From Roseburia sp. CAG:309 (GTDB taxonomy: Bacteria > Bacillota > Clostridia > Lachnospirales > Lachnospiraceae): a DNA stretch of 27,739 nt. The notes below the pieces were generated by a model that was not told where the DNA came from, ran no database searches, and saw nothing but the letters and a program-made list of their open reading frames with translations. Both the position numbers and the translations under genes were made by a program. Below are positions 14,822-22,829 of the stretch, one piece after another (within the stretch, counting starts at the first letter, position 1; the number at the start of each line of letters is the position of its first letter). The stretch lies in contig FR893944.1 in the NCBI GenBank assembly GCA_000434115.1, positions 296 through 28,034 of the forward strand, read 5' to 3'.

Positions 14822-16114
14822 CTATTTGTAATATTCAAAACTCCATCCGTAGATCTCTACGGTGTCACCATCTTCGATTCCAAGGGCCTCCAGTTCTTCC
14901 AGCATTCCGTTATTTTTAAGGAATTTCTGGAAAAATTCAAATCCTTTTTCTGAATCTAGGTTTGTATATCCTAACATACGTTCCACACGCGGTCCATCGA
15001 TATGATATACGCCTTCTTCTTTCTCGTCCGCATACACATTGTATGGTTCGTTCTGGAAATCCGGTTCTTCTATCATATATTCTTTCTCAAAGACAACTTT
15101 TTCTTCTTTGATCTCATCCAGCATACCTTTGACGTAATACAAAAGTTCTTTTACGCCCTTTCCGGTTACGGCAGAAATTGGAAATACTTTAATTCCTTTC
15201 GGCTCAAATTCCTCTTTGAGTAATGTCAGAACCGTCTCTTCCTCATCTCCGTAAAAGCAGTCGATCTTATTGGCTGCGATAACCTGTGGACGCGCAGCGA
15301 TCTCTTCGCTGTAAGCGCGGATCTCCTGATTGATGATATTGATATCCCGGATCGGATCACGTCCTTCTGTAGAAGCCGCATCTACCATATGGATCATGAC
15401 ACGGGTACGCTCAATGTGTTTCAAAAACTGATGCCCTAATCCGATTCCCTCGGAAGCCCCTTCGATCAATCCCGGAATATCCGCGATCACAAATCCATCG
15501 GTTCCTTCCAGGTCTACCACGCCAAGATTCGGATTTAATGTTGTAAAGTGATAATTGGCAATCTTCGGCTGGGCATTGGTTACACGGGACAAAAATGTGG
15601 ATTTTCCAACATTTGGGAACCCAACCAATCCGACATCTGCAATCGTCTTTAATTCCAAAATCACTTCCAGTTCCGTCGCCGGTTTTCCCGGCTGAGCATA
15701 TTTTGGTACCTGCATCGTCGGCGTTGCATAATGCTGGTTTCCTTTGCCGCCACGGCCTCCTTTTAAGATCACTTCTCTTGTATTATCATAGGACATATCG
15801 GTGATGACTTGTCCTGAACTTGCTTCTTTTACAATGGTTCCCGCCGGAACTTTTACTACGAGGTCCGCACCGTCTTTTCCGTGGCATCGTCTCTTGCCAC
15901 CCGGTTCGCCGTCCTCGGCACAATATTTACGAATATGACGAAATTCATTTAAGGTATTGATTCCCGGATCCACTTCAAATATAAGGTCGCCCCCGCGGCC
16001 GCCATCGCCGCCATCCGGTCCGCCATTTGGTACATACAATTCTCTTCGGAAACTGACATGGCCGTCGCCGCCTTTTCCGGAACGAATATAAATTTTTGCC
16101 TGATCTGCAAACAT
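14822..16114 (-). CDS. obgE: GTPase Obg
   Basis: An essential GTPase acting in 50S maturation and stress signalling. The 430 residues show the glycine-rich Obg fold (GKGGDGHVSFRREL, PDGGDGGRGG) up to about 158, the G domain with GFPNVGKST (G1), DIPGL (G3) and NKID (G4), and a C-terminal OCT domain from about 345 (YHIDGPRVERML) as found in Gram-positive Obg. The ATG at 16114 is chosen because family similarity begins at MFADQAKIYIRSG and AAAGGGAG lies upstream. An in-frame ATG at 16162 would place coding sequence inside a terminator hairpin and is rejected. Confidence 0.97.
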   Translation of the reverse strand: MFADQAKIYIRSGKGGDGHVSFRRELYVPNGGPDGGDGGRGGDLIFEVDPGINTLNEFRHIRKYCAEDGEPGGKRRCHGKDGADLVVKVPAGTIVKEASSGQVITDMSYDNTREVILKGGRGGKGNQHYATPTMQVPKYAQPGKPATELEVILELKTIADVGLVGFPNVGKSTFLSRVTNAQPKIANYHFTTLNPNLGVVDLEGTDGFVIADIPGLIEGASEGIGLGHQFLKHIERTRVMIHMVDAASTEGRDPIRDINIINQEIRAYSEEIAARPQVIAANKIDCFYGDEEETVLTLLKEEFEPKGIKVFPISAVTGKGVKELLYYVKGMLDEIKEEKVVFEKEYMIEEPDFQNEPYNVYADEKEEGVYHIDGPRVERMLGYTNLDSEKGFEFFQKFLKNNGMLEELEALGIEDGDTVEIYGWSFEYYK

Positions 16115-16140
16115 ACGTATCTCCCTTTCAAATTGAGTAT

Positions 16141-16183
16141 AAAAGGTAAAAGGGGCTGCCACATCTCATGACATGACAGCCCC
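16141..16183 (-). terminator. Hairpin with U-run between rpmA and obgE
   Basis: In minus-strand RNA GGGGCTGTCATGTC pairs with GATGTGGCAGCCCC over 14 base pairs including three G-U pairs, with a 4-base loop, followed by UUUUACCUUUU. This is a good intrinsic terminator or attenuator placed after rpmA inside the otherwise continuous operon. Confidence 0.75.
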
Positions 16184-16196
16184 GAAATTGTCAAAA

Positions 16197-16484
16197 TTAT
16201 TCAGCATCTACTGGATATACACTAGCCTGTTTTTTGTCTCTTCCTTTTCTCTCGAAACGAAGCACACCATCAACCAAAGCGTAAAGTGTATCATCTCCAC
16301 CGATTCCAACGTTTGTACCCGGATGAATCTTAGTACCACGCTGTCTGTAAAGAATATTACCAGCTAAAACGAACTGTCCATCTGCTCTTTTTGCACCAAG
16401 TCTCTTGGACTCAGAGTCACGGCCGTTCTTTGTAGAACCCATTCCTTTTTTATGAGCGAACAACTGAAGGTTCATTTTCATCAT
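16197..16484 (-). CDS. rpmA: Large ribosomal subunit protein bL27 (with cleavable N-terminus)
   Basis: A 50S protein near the peptidyl transferase centre. The 95 residues include the conserved TKNGRDSESKRLGAKRADGQ and FERKGRDKKQASVYP. It begins MMKMNLQLFAHKKG, the Bacillota-type extension that Prp removes after the phenylalanine (residue 9 here, matching MLKLNLQFF in Staphylococcus aureus) to expose AHKKG. AGGAGGG lies 7 bases before the first ATG. It follows the prp gene by 22 bases. Confidence 0.97.
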   Translation of the reverse strand: MMKMNLQLFAHKKGMGSTKNGRDSESKRLGAKRADGQFVLAGNILYRQRGTKIHPGTNVGIGGDDTLYALVDGVLRFERKGRDKKQASVYPVDAE

Positions 16485-16506
16485 GACATTTCCCTCCTAA
16501 CAAAAA

Positions 16507-16824
16507 TTAATGAAATGTAACATATTGTTTTCCATACGACTCCTGTATCCCCTGAATTCCTTTAAATAAGGACTTCAGAAGTAACACGGCACCACTGTCC
16601 AGCGGTTCCTTGCAGGTAAAATCAAGCAATCCATCGTTGTCATTCTGCACCAGATCAAACTTGGTGTCAGTAAATTCCTCAATGGAATTAATGCAATTTA
16701 TGGCAAGTGTCGAAACACCTGCACAGACAATGTCTGAACCATATTCTGCATACCCTGCATGACCGGACATATGAAATCCAATAATGTCACCACTATCAGA
16801 CTTTTTTACTCGAACTTCTATCAT
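16507..16824 (-). CDS. prp: Ribosomal-processing cysteine protease Prp
   Basis: A small essential cysteine protease that trims the N-terminus of L27. The 105-residue protein carries the catalytic pair His22 and Cys34 within GHAGYAEYGSDIVCAGVS, at the same numbers as in S. aureus Prp. It lies between rplU and rpmA, next to its substrate gene, the standard arrangement. The start is preceded by AAGGTGAG. Confidence 0.96.
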   Translation of the reverse strand: MIEVRVKKSDSGDIIGFHMSGHAGYAEYGSDIVCAGVSTLAINCINSIEEFTDTKFDLVQNDNDGLLDFTCKEPLDSGAVLLLKSLFKGIQGIQESYGKQYVTFH

Positions 16825-16861
16825 AGACTCACCTTCTTTTTAAAAAGTGTCTACTCCTAGC

Positions 16862-17170
16862 TTATGCATTGATTTTGTCAATCTTTACCTGAGTAAATGG
16901 CTGTCTATGACCATTCTTTTTGTGGTATCCGGTTTTTCTTTTATATCTGTAAACAATAACCTTTTTACCTTTGCCCTCAGCTACTACTGTTGCAGAAACA
17001 GAAGCACCGTCTACGGTAGGAGTACCTACTTTCGTCTCCTTGTCACTTACTACTAATACCTGGTCAAAAGTAACAGTCTGTCCGGCTTCCACGCCAAGTT
17101 TCTCAACTTTGATCACGTCGCCTTCTTCTACTTTATACTGTTTACCACCGGTTGCTATAATTGCGTACAT
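16862..17170 (-). CDS. rplU: Large ribosomal subunit protein bL21
   Basis: A 50S protein binding 23S rRNA. The 102 residues start MYAIIATGGKQYKVEEGD and contain KVIVYRYKRKTGYHKKNGHR, both diagnostic. A perfect AGGAGGTG precedes the ATG. It is the first gene of the rplU-prp-rpmA-obgE operon, with its own strong promoter and a leader of about 87 bases that can fold. Confidence 0.98.
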   Translation of the reverse strand: MYAIIATGGKQYKVEEGDVIKVEKLGVEAGQTVTFDQVLVVSDKETKVGTPTVDGASVSATVVAEGKGKKVIVYRYKRKTGYHKKNGHRQPFTQVKIDKINA

Positions 17171-17175
17171 ATAGC

Positions 17176-17257
17176 ACCTCCTATAAATTTACTCGCCAAC
17201 TACGGTGCCTGCCTTATGTAAAAATAGGCAGAACTATAACCTCGTTGTGCGGCATAC
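17176..17257 (-). ncRNA. Probable L21 leader RNA (cis-regulatory)
   Basis: The minus-strand leader between the rplU promoter and its ribosome binding site contains the hairpin CTGCCT/AGGCAG with an 11-base loop, followed by GGCACCG, and flanking GCCGCACAAC and GTTGGCG segments that could close a longer helix. Position and pattern fit the L21 leader family known upstream of rplU in Bacillota. Family membership is from memory of the pattern, not from a covariance search. Confidence 0.5.
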
Positions 17258-17263
17258 TTCTAT

Positions 17264-17292
17264 AATATACCATTGTGTTTTAGTATTGTCAA
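17264..17292 (-). promoter_or_regulatory. rplU operon promoter
   Basis: The minus strand has a perfect -35 TTGACA (17287-17292), a 17-base spacer and -10 TATATT (17264-17269, 5/6). This is the strongest sigma-A-type promoter in the window, about 95 bases before the rplU start. Confidence 0.88.
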
Positions 17293-17322
17293 GGGGGTTT
17301 CTTTATAAAATATCAGTTTTTA

Positions 17323-17364
17323 CAAAATATTTTAAAATTCCCGCAGACAACGGCCTGCGGGAAT
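17323..17364 (-). terminator. xfp terminator
   Basis: A perfect 10-base-pair stem, ATTCCCGCAG with CTGCGGGAAT, with an 8-base loop, is followed on the minus strand by TTTAAAATATTTT. It lies about 45 bases after the xfp stop and ends before the rplU promoter. Confidence 0.85.
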
Positions 17365-17409
17365 CTGAATTTCATACATTGATCCTGAATAGTTACAATA
17401 ATTTTCAAA

Positions 17410-19818
17410 TTATTTATCTTCCGGTGTATGCCATACCCAGTCACGTACTTCCGGAAGATCGATACCTTCTTCGTGGATGTACTGTTTGTGAGCTACGAGC
17501 ATATCGTTCATCTTCTGGATCAAGAAGGAACCTTTGTTTCCAAGCTGTGGAAGGTTCTCGATGACAGATTTTGTCAAGTTGAAACGGTCGATCTTGTTCT
17601 GAACTCTCATGTCGAATGGAGTTGTGATCGTACCCTCTTCCTGATATCCAAATACATGAAGATTACGGTTTGTTCTATAGTATGTCAACTCATGAATCAA
17701 AGTTGGGTATCCATGGAATGCGAAAATGATTGGTTTATCTTTTGTGAAGATAGCATCATATTCTGCATCTGTCAATCCGTGAGGATGTTTGGAGTTGGAT
17801 TCCAGCTTCATAAGGTCAACTACGTTTACGAAACGGATCTTGAGGTCAGGAATGTTGTCACGAAGGATTGTAACAGCAGCCAAAGCCTCTTTTGTAGGTG
17901 TATCACCGCAGCATGCAAGAACTACATCCGGCTCTTCGCCCTGATCGTTACTTGCCCATTCCCAGATACCGATACCCTGAGAACAATGTTTTACAGCCTG
18001 ATCCATTGTCAACCACTGATGACTTGGATGCTTGGATGCTACGATTACGTTTACATAGTTCTTACTTCTGATACAGTGATCGAAGCAGGAAAGCAGACAG
18101 TTAGCGTCTGGTGGCAGATACATACGAACAACATCTGCTTTTTTGTTAGCGATGTGATCGAGGAATCCAGGATCCTGATGTGTAAATCCGTTGTGGTCCT
18201 GCTGCCATACGTTGGATGTAAGAAGAAGGTTCAAGGAAGCAATCTTCTGTCTCCATGGAAGTTCGGATGTAACTTTCAACCATTTTGCATGCTGAGCAGC
18301 CATAGAGTCTACTACACGGATAAATGCTTCGTAAGAAGCGAAGAATCCATGACGACCTGTCAAAAGATATCCCTCTAACCATCCTTCGCACATATGCTCG
18401 CTCAGGTAAGAGTCCATGATACGTCCATCGTTTGCAAGTTTATCATCATCATCGTATTTTTCAGCCATGAAGTCACGGTTTGTAGCTTCAAATGCATGAT
18501 ACAGACGGTTAGACATTGTCTCGTCCGGTCCGAAAATACGGAAGTTCTTTGTCTCTTCGTTCAATTTGAAGATATCACGTACAAATGCACCAAGTTCGAT
18601 CATATCCTGTTTTTCAACAGAGCCCGGTTTTGGTACATCTACACCATACTCACGGAAGTCTGGGAGACGAAGATCTCTCAGCAAAAGACCACCATTTGCA
18701 TGTGGGTTTGCACTAATACGTGCATCGCCAACTGGTGCAAGTGCTTTCAATTCTGGGATCAACTGAGCATTCTCATCGAACAGTTCGTCTGGTTTGTAGC
18801 TGAGCAACCATTCTTTCAACTGTTCCAAATGTTCTGGTTTCTCCATTGTGATAGGTACCTGGTGAGCACGGAAAGAATCTTCGATCTTATTTCCGTCATC
18901 ATCAAATTTAGGACCTGTCCATCCCTTAGGAGTACGAAGAACGATCATAGGCCAGATTGGACGCTCTGTATTACCATTTTCACGAGCATCTTTCTGGATG
19001 TCTTTGATCTTCTCGATTGCTTTATCAAGAGCAGCTGCCATCTTACGATGCATGTTCATGATATAGTTTGCATCATCTTTGTTGTCTTCTACAAAGATTG
19101 GTTCCCATCCGCATCCTTTAAAGAAGTCTTCTACTTCTTCATGAGAAATACGTGCGAATACAGTAGGGTTACTGATCTTGTATCCGTTTAAGTGAAGGAT
19201 TGGAAGAACCGCACCGTCAGTAACAGGATTCAAGAATTTATTACAATGCCAAGCTGTAGCAAGTGGACCTGTCTCAGCTTCACCATCACCTACGATAGTA
19301 GCTGTGATCAGACCCGGGTTATCAAATACAGAACCGAATGCATGAGCAATGGAGTAACCAAGCTCACCACCTTCGTTGATAGAACCAGGTGTTTCAGGTG
19401 CTACGTGGCTGGAAATACCGCCCGGGAAAGAGAACTGTTTGCAGAGTCTCTTCATACCTTCAATATCTTCACTTACGTTTGGATAAATCTCACTGTAGTG
19501 TCCTTCCAAGTAGGAGTTTGCTACGAAGAAGTTTCCACCGTGACCAGGACCGGAAATCAATACCATATCCAAATCATATTTTTTGATAGCTCTGTTTAAA
19601 TGCGTATAAACAAAGTTCTGTCCCGGAACTGTACCCCAGTGACCTACGATTTTTTTCTTTACCTGATCTCTTGTGAGAGGCTCACGTAAAAGAGGGTTGT
19701 CAAGCATGTAAAGCTGAGCTGCTGCTAAATAGTTTGCTGCACGCCAATAAGCATTCATTTTTTCCAAATACTCATCAGTCAATGGCAGCTTTTCTGGACA
19801 ATCATTCATGTTTGCCAT
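17410..19818 (-). CDS. xfp: Phosphoketolase (xylulose-5-phosphate/fructose-6-phosphate)
   Basis: A thiamine diphosphate enzyme splitting xylulose-5-P (and often fructose-6-P) with phosphate into acetyl-phosphate and a sugar phosphate, the key step of the phosphoketolase path. About 802 residues, the normal length. Visible are GHWGTVPGQNF, the SGPGHGG loop, the ThDP motif beginning GDGEAETGP and ending near N195, and SELPWRQKIASLNLLLTSN. An ATG at 19824 is also in frame, but it lies only 3 bases after AAGGAG, while the ATG at 19818 lies 9 bases away, so the latter is preferred. The gene stands alone with its own promoter and terminator, between two core operons. F6P versus X5P preference cannot be read from the sequence. 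Confidence 0.96.
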   Translation of the reverse strand: MANMNDCPEKLPLTDEYLEKMNAYWRAANYLAAAQLYMLDNPLLREPLTRDQVKKKIVGHWGTVPGQNFVYTHLNRAIKKYDLDMVLISGPGHGGNFFVANSYLEGHYSEIYPNVSEDIEGMKRLCKQFSFPGGISSHVAPETPGSINEGGELGYSIAHAFGSVFDNPGLITATIVGDGEAETGPLATAWHCNKFLNPVTDGAVLPILHLNGYKISNPTVFARISHEEVEDFFKGCGWEPIFVEDNKDDANYIMNMHRKMAAALDKAIEKIKDIQKDARENGNTERPIWPMIVLRTPKGWTGPKFDDDGNKIEDSFRAHQVPITMEKPEHLEQLKEWLLSYKPDELFDENAQLIPELKALAPVGDARISANPHANGGLLLRDLRLPDFREYGVDVPKPGSVEKQDMIELGAFVRDIFKLNEETKNFRIFGPDETMSNRLYHAFEATNRDFMAEKYDDDDKLANDGRIMDSYLSEHMCEGWLEGYLLTGRHGFFASYEAFIRVVDSMAAQHAKWLKVTSELPWRQKIASLNLLLTSNVWQQDHNGFTHQDPGFLDHIANKKADVVRMYLPPDANCLLSCFDHCIRSKNYVNVIVASKHPSHQWLTMDQAVKHCSQGIGIWEWASNDQGEEPDVVLACCGDTPTKEALAAVTILRDNIPDLKIRFVNVVDLMKLESNSKHPHGLTDAEYDAIFTKDKPIIFAFHGYPTLIHELTYYRTNRNLHVFGYQEEGTITTPFDMRVQNKIDRFNLTKSVIENLPQLGNKGSFLIQKMNDMLVAHKQYIHEEGIDLPEVRDWVWHTPEDK

Positions 19819-19953
19819 TTTCATTTGCTCCTTCCAAATTCTGTTTTTATTCGATCTGCTCTCTTTGTACGAGTTATGTAATACTAGAAAAAAGGCAGTT
19901 TCGATAACTATTTGAGTAGAAAAACCGCAATGGCTTTCACTACACCGCTTTTC

Positions 19954-19981
19954 ATTATACCATATAATTCATTTTCATCAA
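19954..19981 (-). promoter_or_regulatory. xfp promoter
   Basis: The minus strand shows -10 TATAAT (19954-19959, perfect), a 16-base spacer and -35 TTGATG (19976-19981, 4/6). It implies a leader of about 130 bases before xfp. I see no strong hairpin or known riboswitch in that leader. Confidence 0.7.
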
Positions 19982-20060
19982 GTTTTTTTTGTCATTTTAT
20001 CAAAATTATTGTAAAATGCACAAATTTTGTCTTCTTTTTGAAAAAAATTGTACATTTTCG

Positions 20061-22829
20061 CTAATTCACATCTTCCATTTGCGATAAGGTCTGCCTGTAA
20101 TATCCTGCCGGAATCACAAACATAGCCAGAATAAAGGCGGCAAATGCCAATACAAATACAATAAATACCAGCCATGCAGCACCATTCCGGATCTTACGCA
20201 GAGGAAGACCAAATCCCTCTTTTTGCCGGAGGAACCATGCTCCCAGACAGATCAAAATTGTGACAACGGTAATAATTCCACCCAAAGTACGTCCTTCAGC
20301 CTGATAATGAAGAGAAATCTCATTTGTGCCTTCCTTTACCGGAATTGTCATCATTCCATCAATCGAAGAAACTTTTTCTGTCACATCCTCTCCGTTTACT
20401 TTGCATTTCCAGTTTTCGTCATACCCAACCGGAATAAATACCGAACCTTCTTTGGCTTTTTTTACCGTAAACGATGCCCCGCTGTGTTTCTGTTTCAGGT
20501 CAGATATCTGCATTCCCTGACTTTTTATCGTATCGGCAGTTTGTTCCAGCAGTGTATAGTCCAGCATTCCCAAGTGTAAGTCTGTAACGGCAGCATTCGA
20601 AGCAAATTGTATCAAAACCGTTTCGTTCTGAAAAGCACCCAGACAAACCAAACCATTGCAGAAATCACTCGGATACTGTTCGTTTTCGTAATTACTCGAA
20701 GACGGTATTTTTACCGGATTTCCGTTCACATAAACGATCACCGGATTTTCTGATGTATTGGTTCCATAGAAATACAATACCTGTGGAGTCTCTCCGATTG
20801 TCAAAGTTGCTGCTCCATTTTGAATCTGTCCGCTGATGTCTGTGATCAGAGGCTGTTCATTTCCGGAAACGGCATGGAACAGATCATTTTGTGTAGCAAA
20901 TTTATCATATGATGCTTCCAAGGATCCGACATTGCTCTGAACGGCAAACGGAAATTGAAGTTTCAATTTATACAGAGATAAGGAATCGTTCTCGCCGCCA
21001 TCCACATCCTTTACTTTATCATAAAGAAGCGGCGGCAGTTCTCTCTCGCTAAAGGCATTTTTAATCTGGAATAAACTGTCGCTGAATATCGTTCCGCCGG
21101 TATCCAGAAGCTGCGTCCAGTTGATCGTATACCCCAGGGAGGAAAACATCGGCTGAAGATCCGGATTTATCACATGCCAGTAATTGGAAATCGCCTGTTT
21201 GCCTGCCACAATGGAATATTCCATATGATCGATTTTGTAATCCATGTTTTTGATGCGCTCAAATGGTTCGGTATCCTCATCCAGACTATTTCCCAGATTG
21301 TTGGCAGCCTCCAGATAGGTGGCGTCAAAAACCGTGTAATTATCTTTATTTGGCGCATAACTGATAATGGTGGTACCGACAAGTTCGGTACACAAAAGCA
21401 GTGCAATGACCCATCGCGCTTGTTTGATCTTGAAGAATACAATATACACAAGCAGGAAAATAATCTCTACCGCAATGCACAGATACCCATCCTGCAACGT
21501 AGCATAATCCGGATTCTCACAGTATCCGGTATACAGTTTTTTCCATATAAATGCCATGACAATGGTCACAGCGCCGGCTGCTGTCGCCAGATACAACCAT
21601 CTTTTTTTGCGAACTTCTTTGGTAGCTGGAATCGTATTTTTTTCGTTATTATCCGCGATAAGACGAAATGCAAAATCAATGAGTGAAAAGGTAATTACGT
21701 AAATAAACCGGAGGGGCCACATAGCACGGCTTCCCCCATGCCACAAAAGTTCGGTTCCCGGAACAATAACAGAAACGGCAAGAAATATCAACCGCCAAAT
21801 CTGGGCGCGGTACTTCCTCTCTTTTTCTTTTATCGTACCCTTTCCGGTAAAAAGGAAATAGACGATCGCTGCCAGTGGCAGAGACATATTTACGACCATT
21901 CGCTGTACCGATTTCCAATCCCAGTCACTCCATGTAGCTTTTAAGACATTTTGGTAGGTCTGGAAAAGACCACCTGTCTGGTATCGGGATGTGCTTGTAA
22001 TGCTATGTAATGCCGGAATTGCCACAACAGCACTTAGAAGACAGCCCGCCAGAACTGCCAGAAACAGACGTAACACAGTATTTCTGCGATTTTCCTCCTG
22101 CTCCCACGGCGCTGCAAGAATCCGAAGACCGCTTGTCATAAACAGAAAAACACAGAGAATACAACCGGTATACACATTTGAGATCATCGCCAATGCAAGT
22201 GTAATAATAAAGAAGCGGCTGCGCTTTAATTCAATGAGCCGGTCCAGACCGATCATTAAAAGCGGCAGGAAAAAGGCGGCATCCATTACCATCATGATCT
22301 GAAAATGAACCAGACTTGCTGCTCCAAATGCATACACCGCGCTTCCTATGATAGGAAGGATTGCCGGTAATTTGTATCTGCGAAGGTAAAAACACATCGC
22401 AAAGGCAATTCCGATCATTTTTAAGATAACAAAAAAGTTAGCAAAATAATAGATTGCGCCTCTCGGGCAGAAAAACAAAAGTAAATTTAACGGACATAAC
22501 ATGGAACTCAACGAACATGCTCCGGAAAGATCCATTCCAAAAGCGGAATTCCATGTAAAAAACGGACTGACTTTTCCATGAAGAATATCCCATACATAAT
22601 ACATTCCGTTCGGAATGGTCTGCTGTACCATATCTCCTCTTGCGATCGACTGTTCGCCAAATGGATAAATTCCATTGACTGCGTAAGCAAGCAGAGAAAT
22701 AATGCTGATGACAGCTGCAAGAATCCCTAATTCTTTTGCTGTCGATAATGCCTGTTTTCTATCCCATGTCCGGATCCGGTCTTTTATCAAATTCATAATG
22801 GTTTCAATCGCCCCTTTCAATAAGTTCAT
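20061..22829 (-). CDS. YfhO-type multi-spanning membrane protein (probable GT-C glycosyltransferase)
   Basis: A 922-residue membrane protein. A short cytoplasmic N-terminus is followed by about a dozen hydrophobic segments in the first 480 residues, a large extracytoplasmic region of beta-rich character (about 490-860), and two closing membrane segments. The stretch YPFGEQSIARGDMVQQ and the overall plan match the YfhO family, whose B. subtilis member adds a sugar to lipoteichoic acid from a lipid-linked donor. The acceptor here is unknown. The ATG at 22829 overlaps the RNase G/E gene by 26 bases with a poor ribosome binding site; an ATG at 22796, 7 bases after that gene's stop, is an alternative start. 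It is the last gene of its operon, and no clear terminator follows. Confidence 0.82.
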   Translation of the reverse strand: MNLLKGAIETIMNLIKDRIRTWDRKQALSTAKELGILAAVISIISLLAYAVNGIYPFGEQSIARGDMVQQTIPNGMYYVWDILHGKVSPFFTWNSAFGMDLSGACSLSSMLCPLNLLLFFCPRGAIYYFANFFVILKMIGIAFAMCFYLRRYKLPAILPIIGSAVYAFGAASLVHFQIMMVMDAAFFLPLLMIGLDRLIELKRSRFFIITLALAMISNVYTGCILCVFLFMTSGLRILAAPWEQEENRRNTVLRLFLAVLAGCLLSAVVAIPALHSITSTSRYQTGGLFQTYQNVLKATWSDWDWKSVQRMVVNMSLPLAAIVYFLFTGKGTIKEKERKYRAQIWRLIFLAVSVIVPGTELLWHGGSRAMWPLRFIYVITFSLIDFAFRLIADNNEKNTIPATKEVRKKRWLYLATAAGAVTIVMAFIWKKLYTGYCENPDYATLQDGYLCIAVEIIFLLVYIVFFKIKQARWVIALLLCTELVGTTIISYAPNKDNYTVFDATYLEAANNLGNSLDEDTEPFERIKNMDYKIDHMEYSIVAGKQAISNYWHVINPDLQPMFSSLGYTINWTQLLDTGGTIFSDSLFQIKNAFSERELPPLLYDKVKDVDGGENDSLSLYKLKLQFPFAVQSNVGSLEASYDKFATQNDLFHAVSGNEQPLITDISGQIQNGAATLTIGETPQVLYFYGTNTSENPVIVYVNGNPVKIPSSSNYENEQYPSDFCNGLVCLGAFQNETVLIQFASNAAVTDLHLGMLDYTLLEQTADTIKSQGMQISDLKQKHSGASFTVKKAKEGSVFIPVGYDENWKCKVNGEDVTEKVSSIDGMMTIPVKEGTNEISLHYQAEGRTLGGIITVVTILICLGAWFLRQKEGFGLPLRKIRNGAAWLVFIVFVLAFAAFILAMFVIPAGYYRQTLSQMEDVN

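Noticed and set aside
16115..16162. N-terminal extension of obgE to the ATG at 16162
   Set aside because: The extension passes through the terminator hairpin, and the conserved Obg N-terminus begins at 16114.
17428..19191. Long plus-strand open frames opposite xfp (316 and 265 codons)
   Set aside because: They mirror the codon pattern of xfp, have low-complexity Cys/Ile/Phe-rich products and no expression signals.
20012..20057. AT-rich inverted repeat after the YfhO-type gene considered as a terminator
   Set aside because: The 11-base-pair arms (AAAATGTACAA and TTGTGCATTTT) are AT-rich with a long loop and no clear U-run, so the evidence is too weak.
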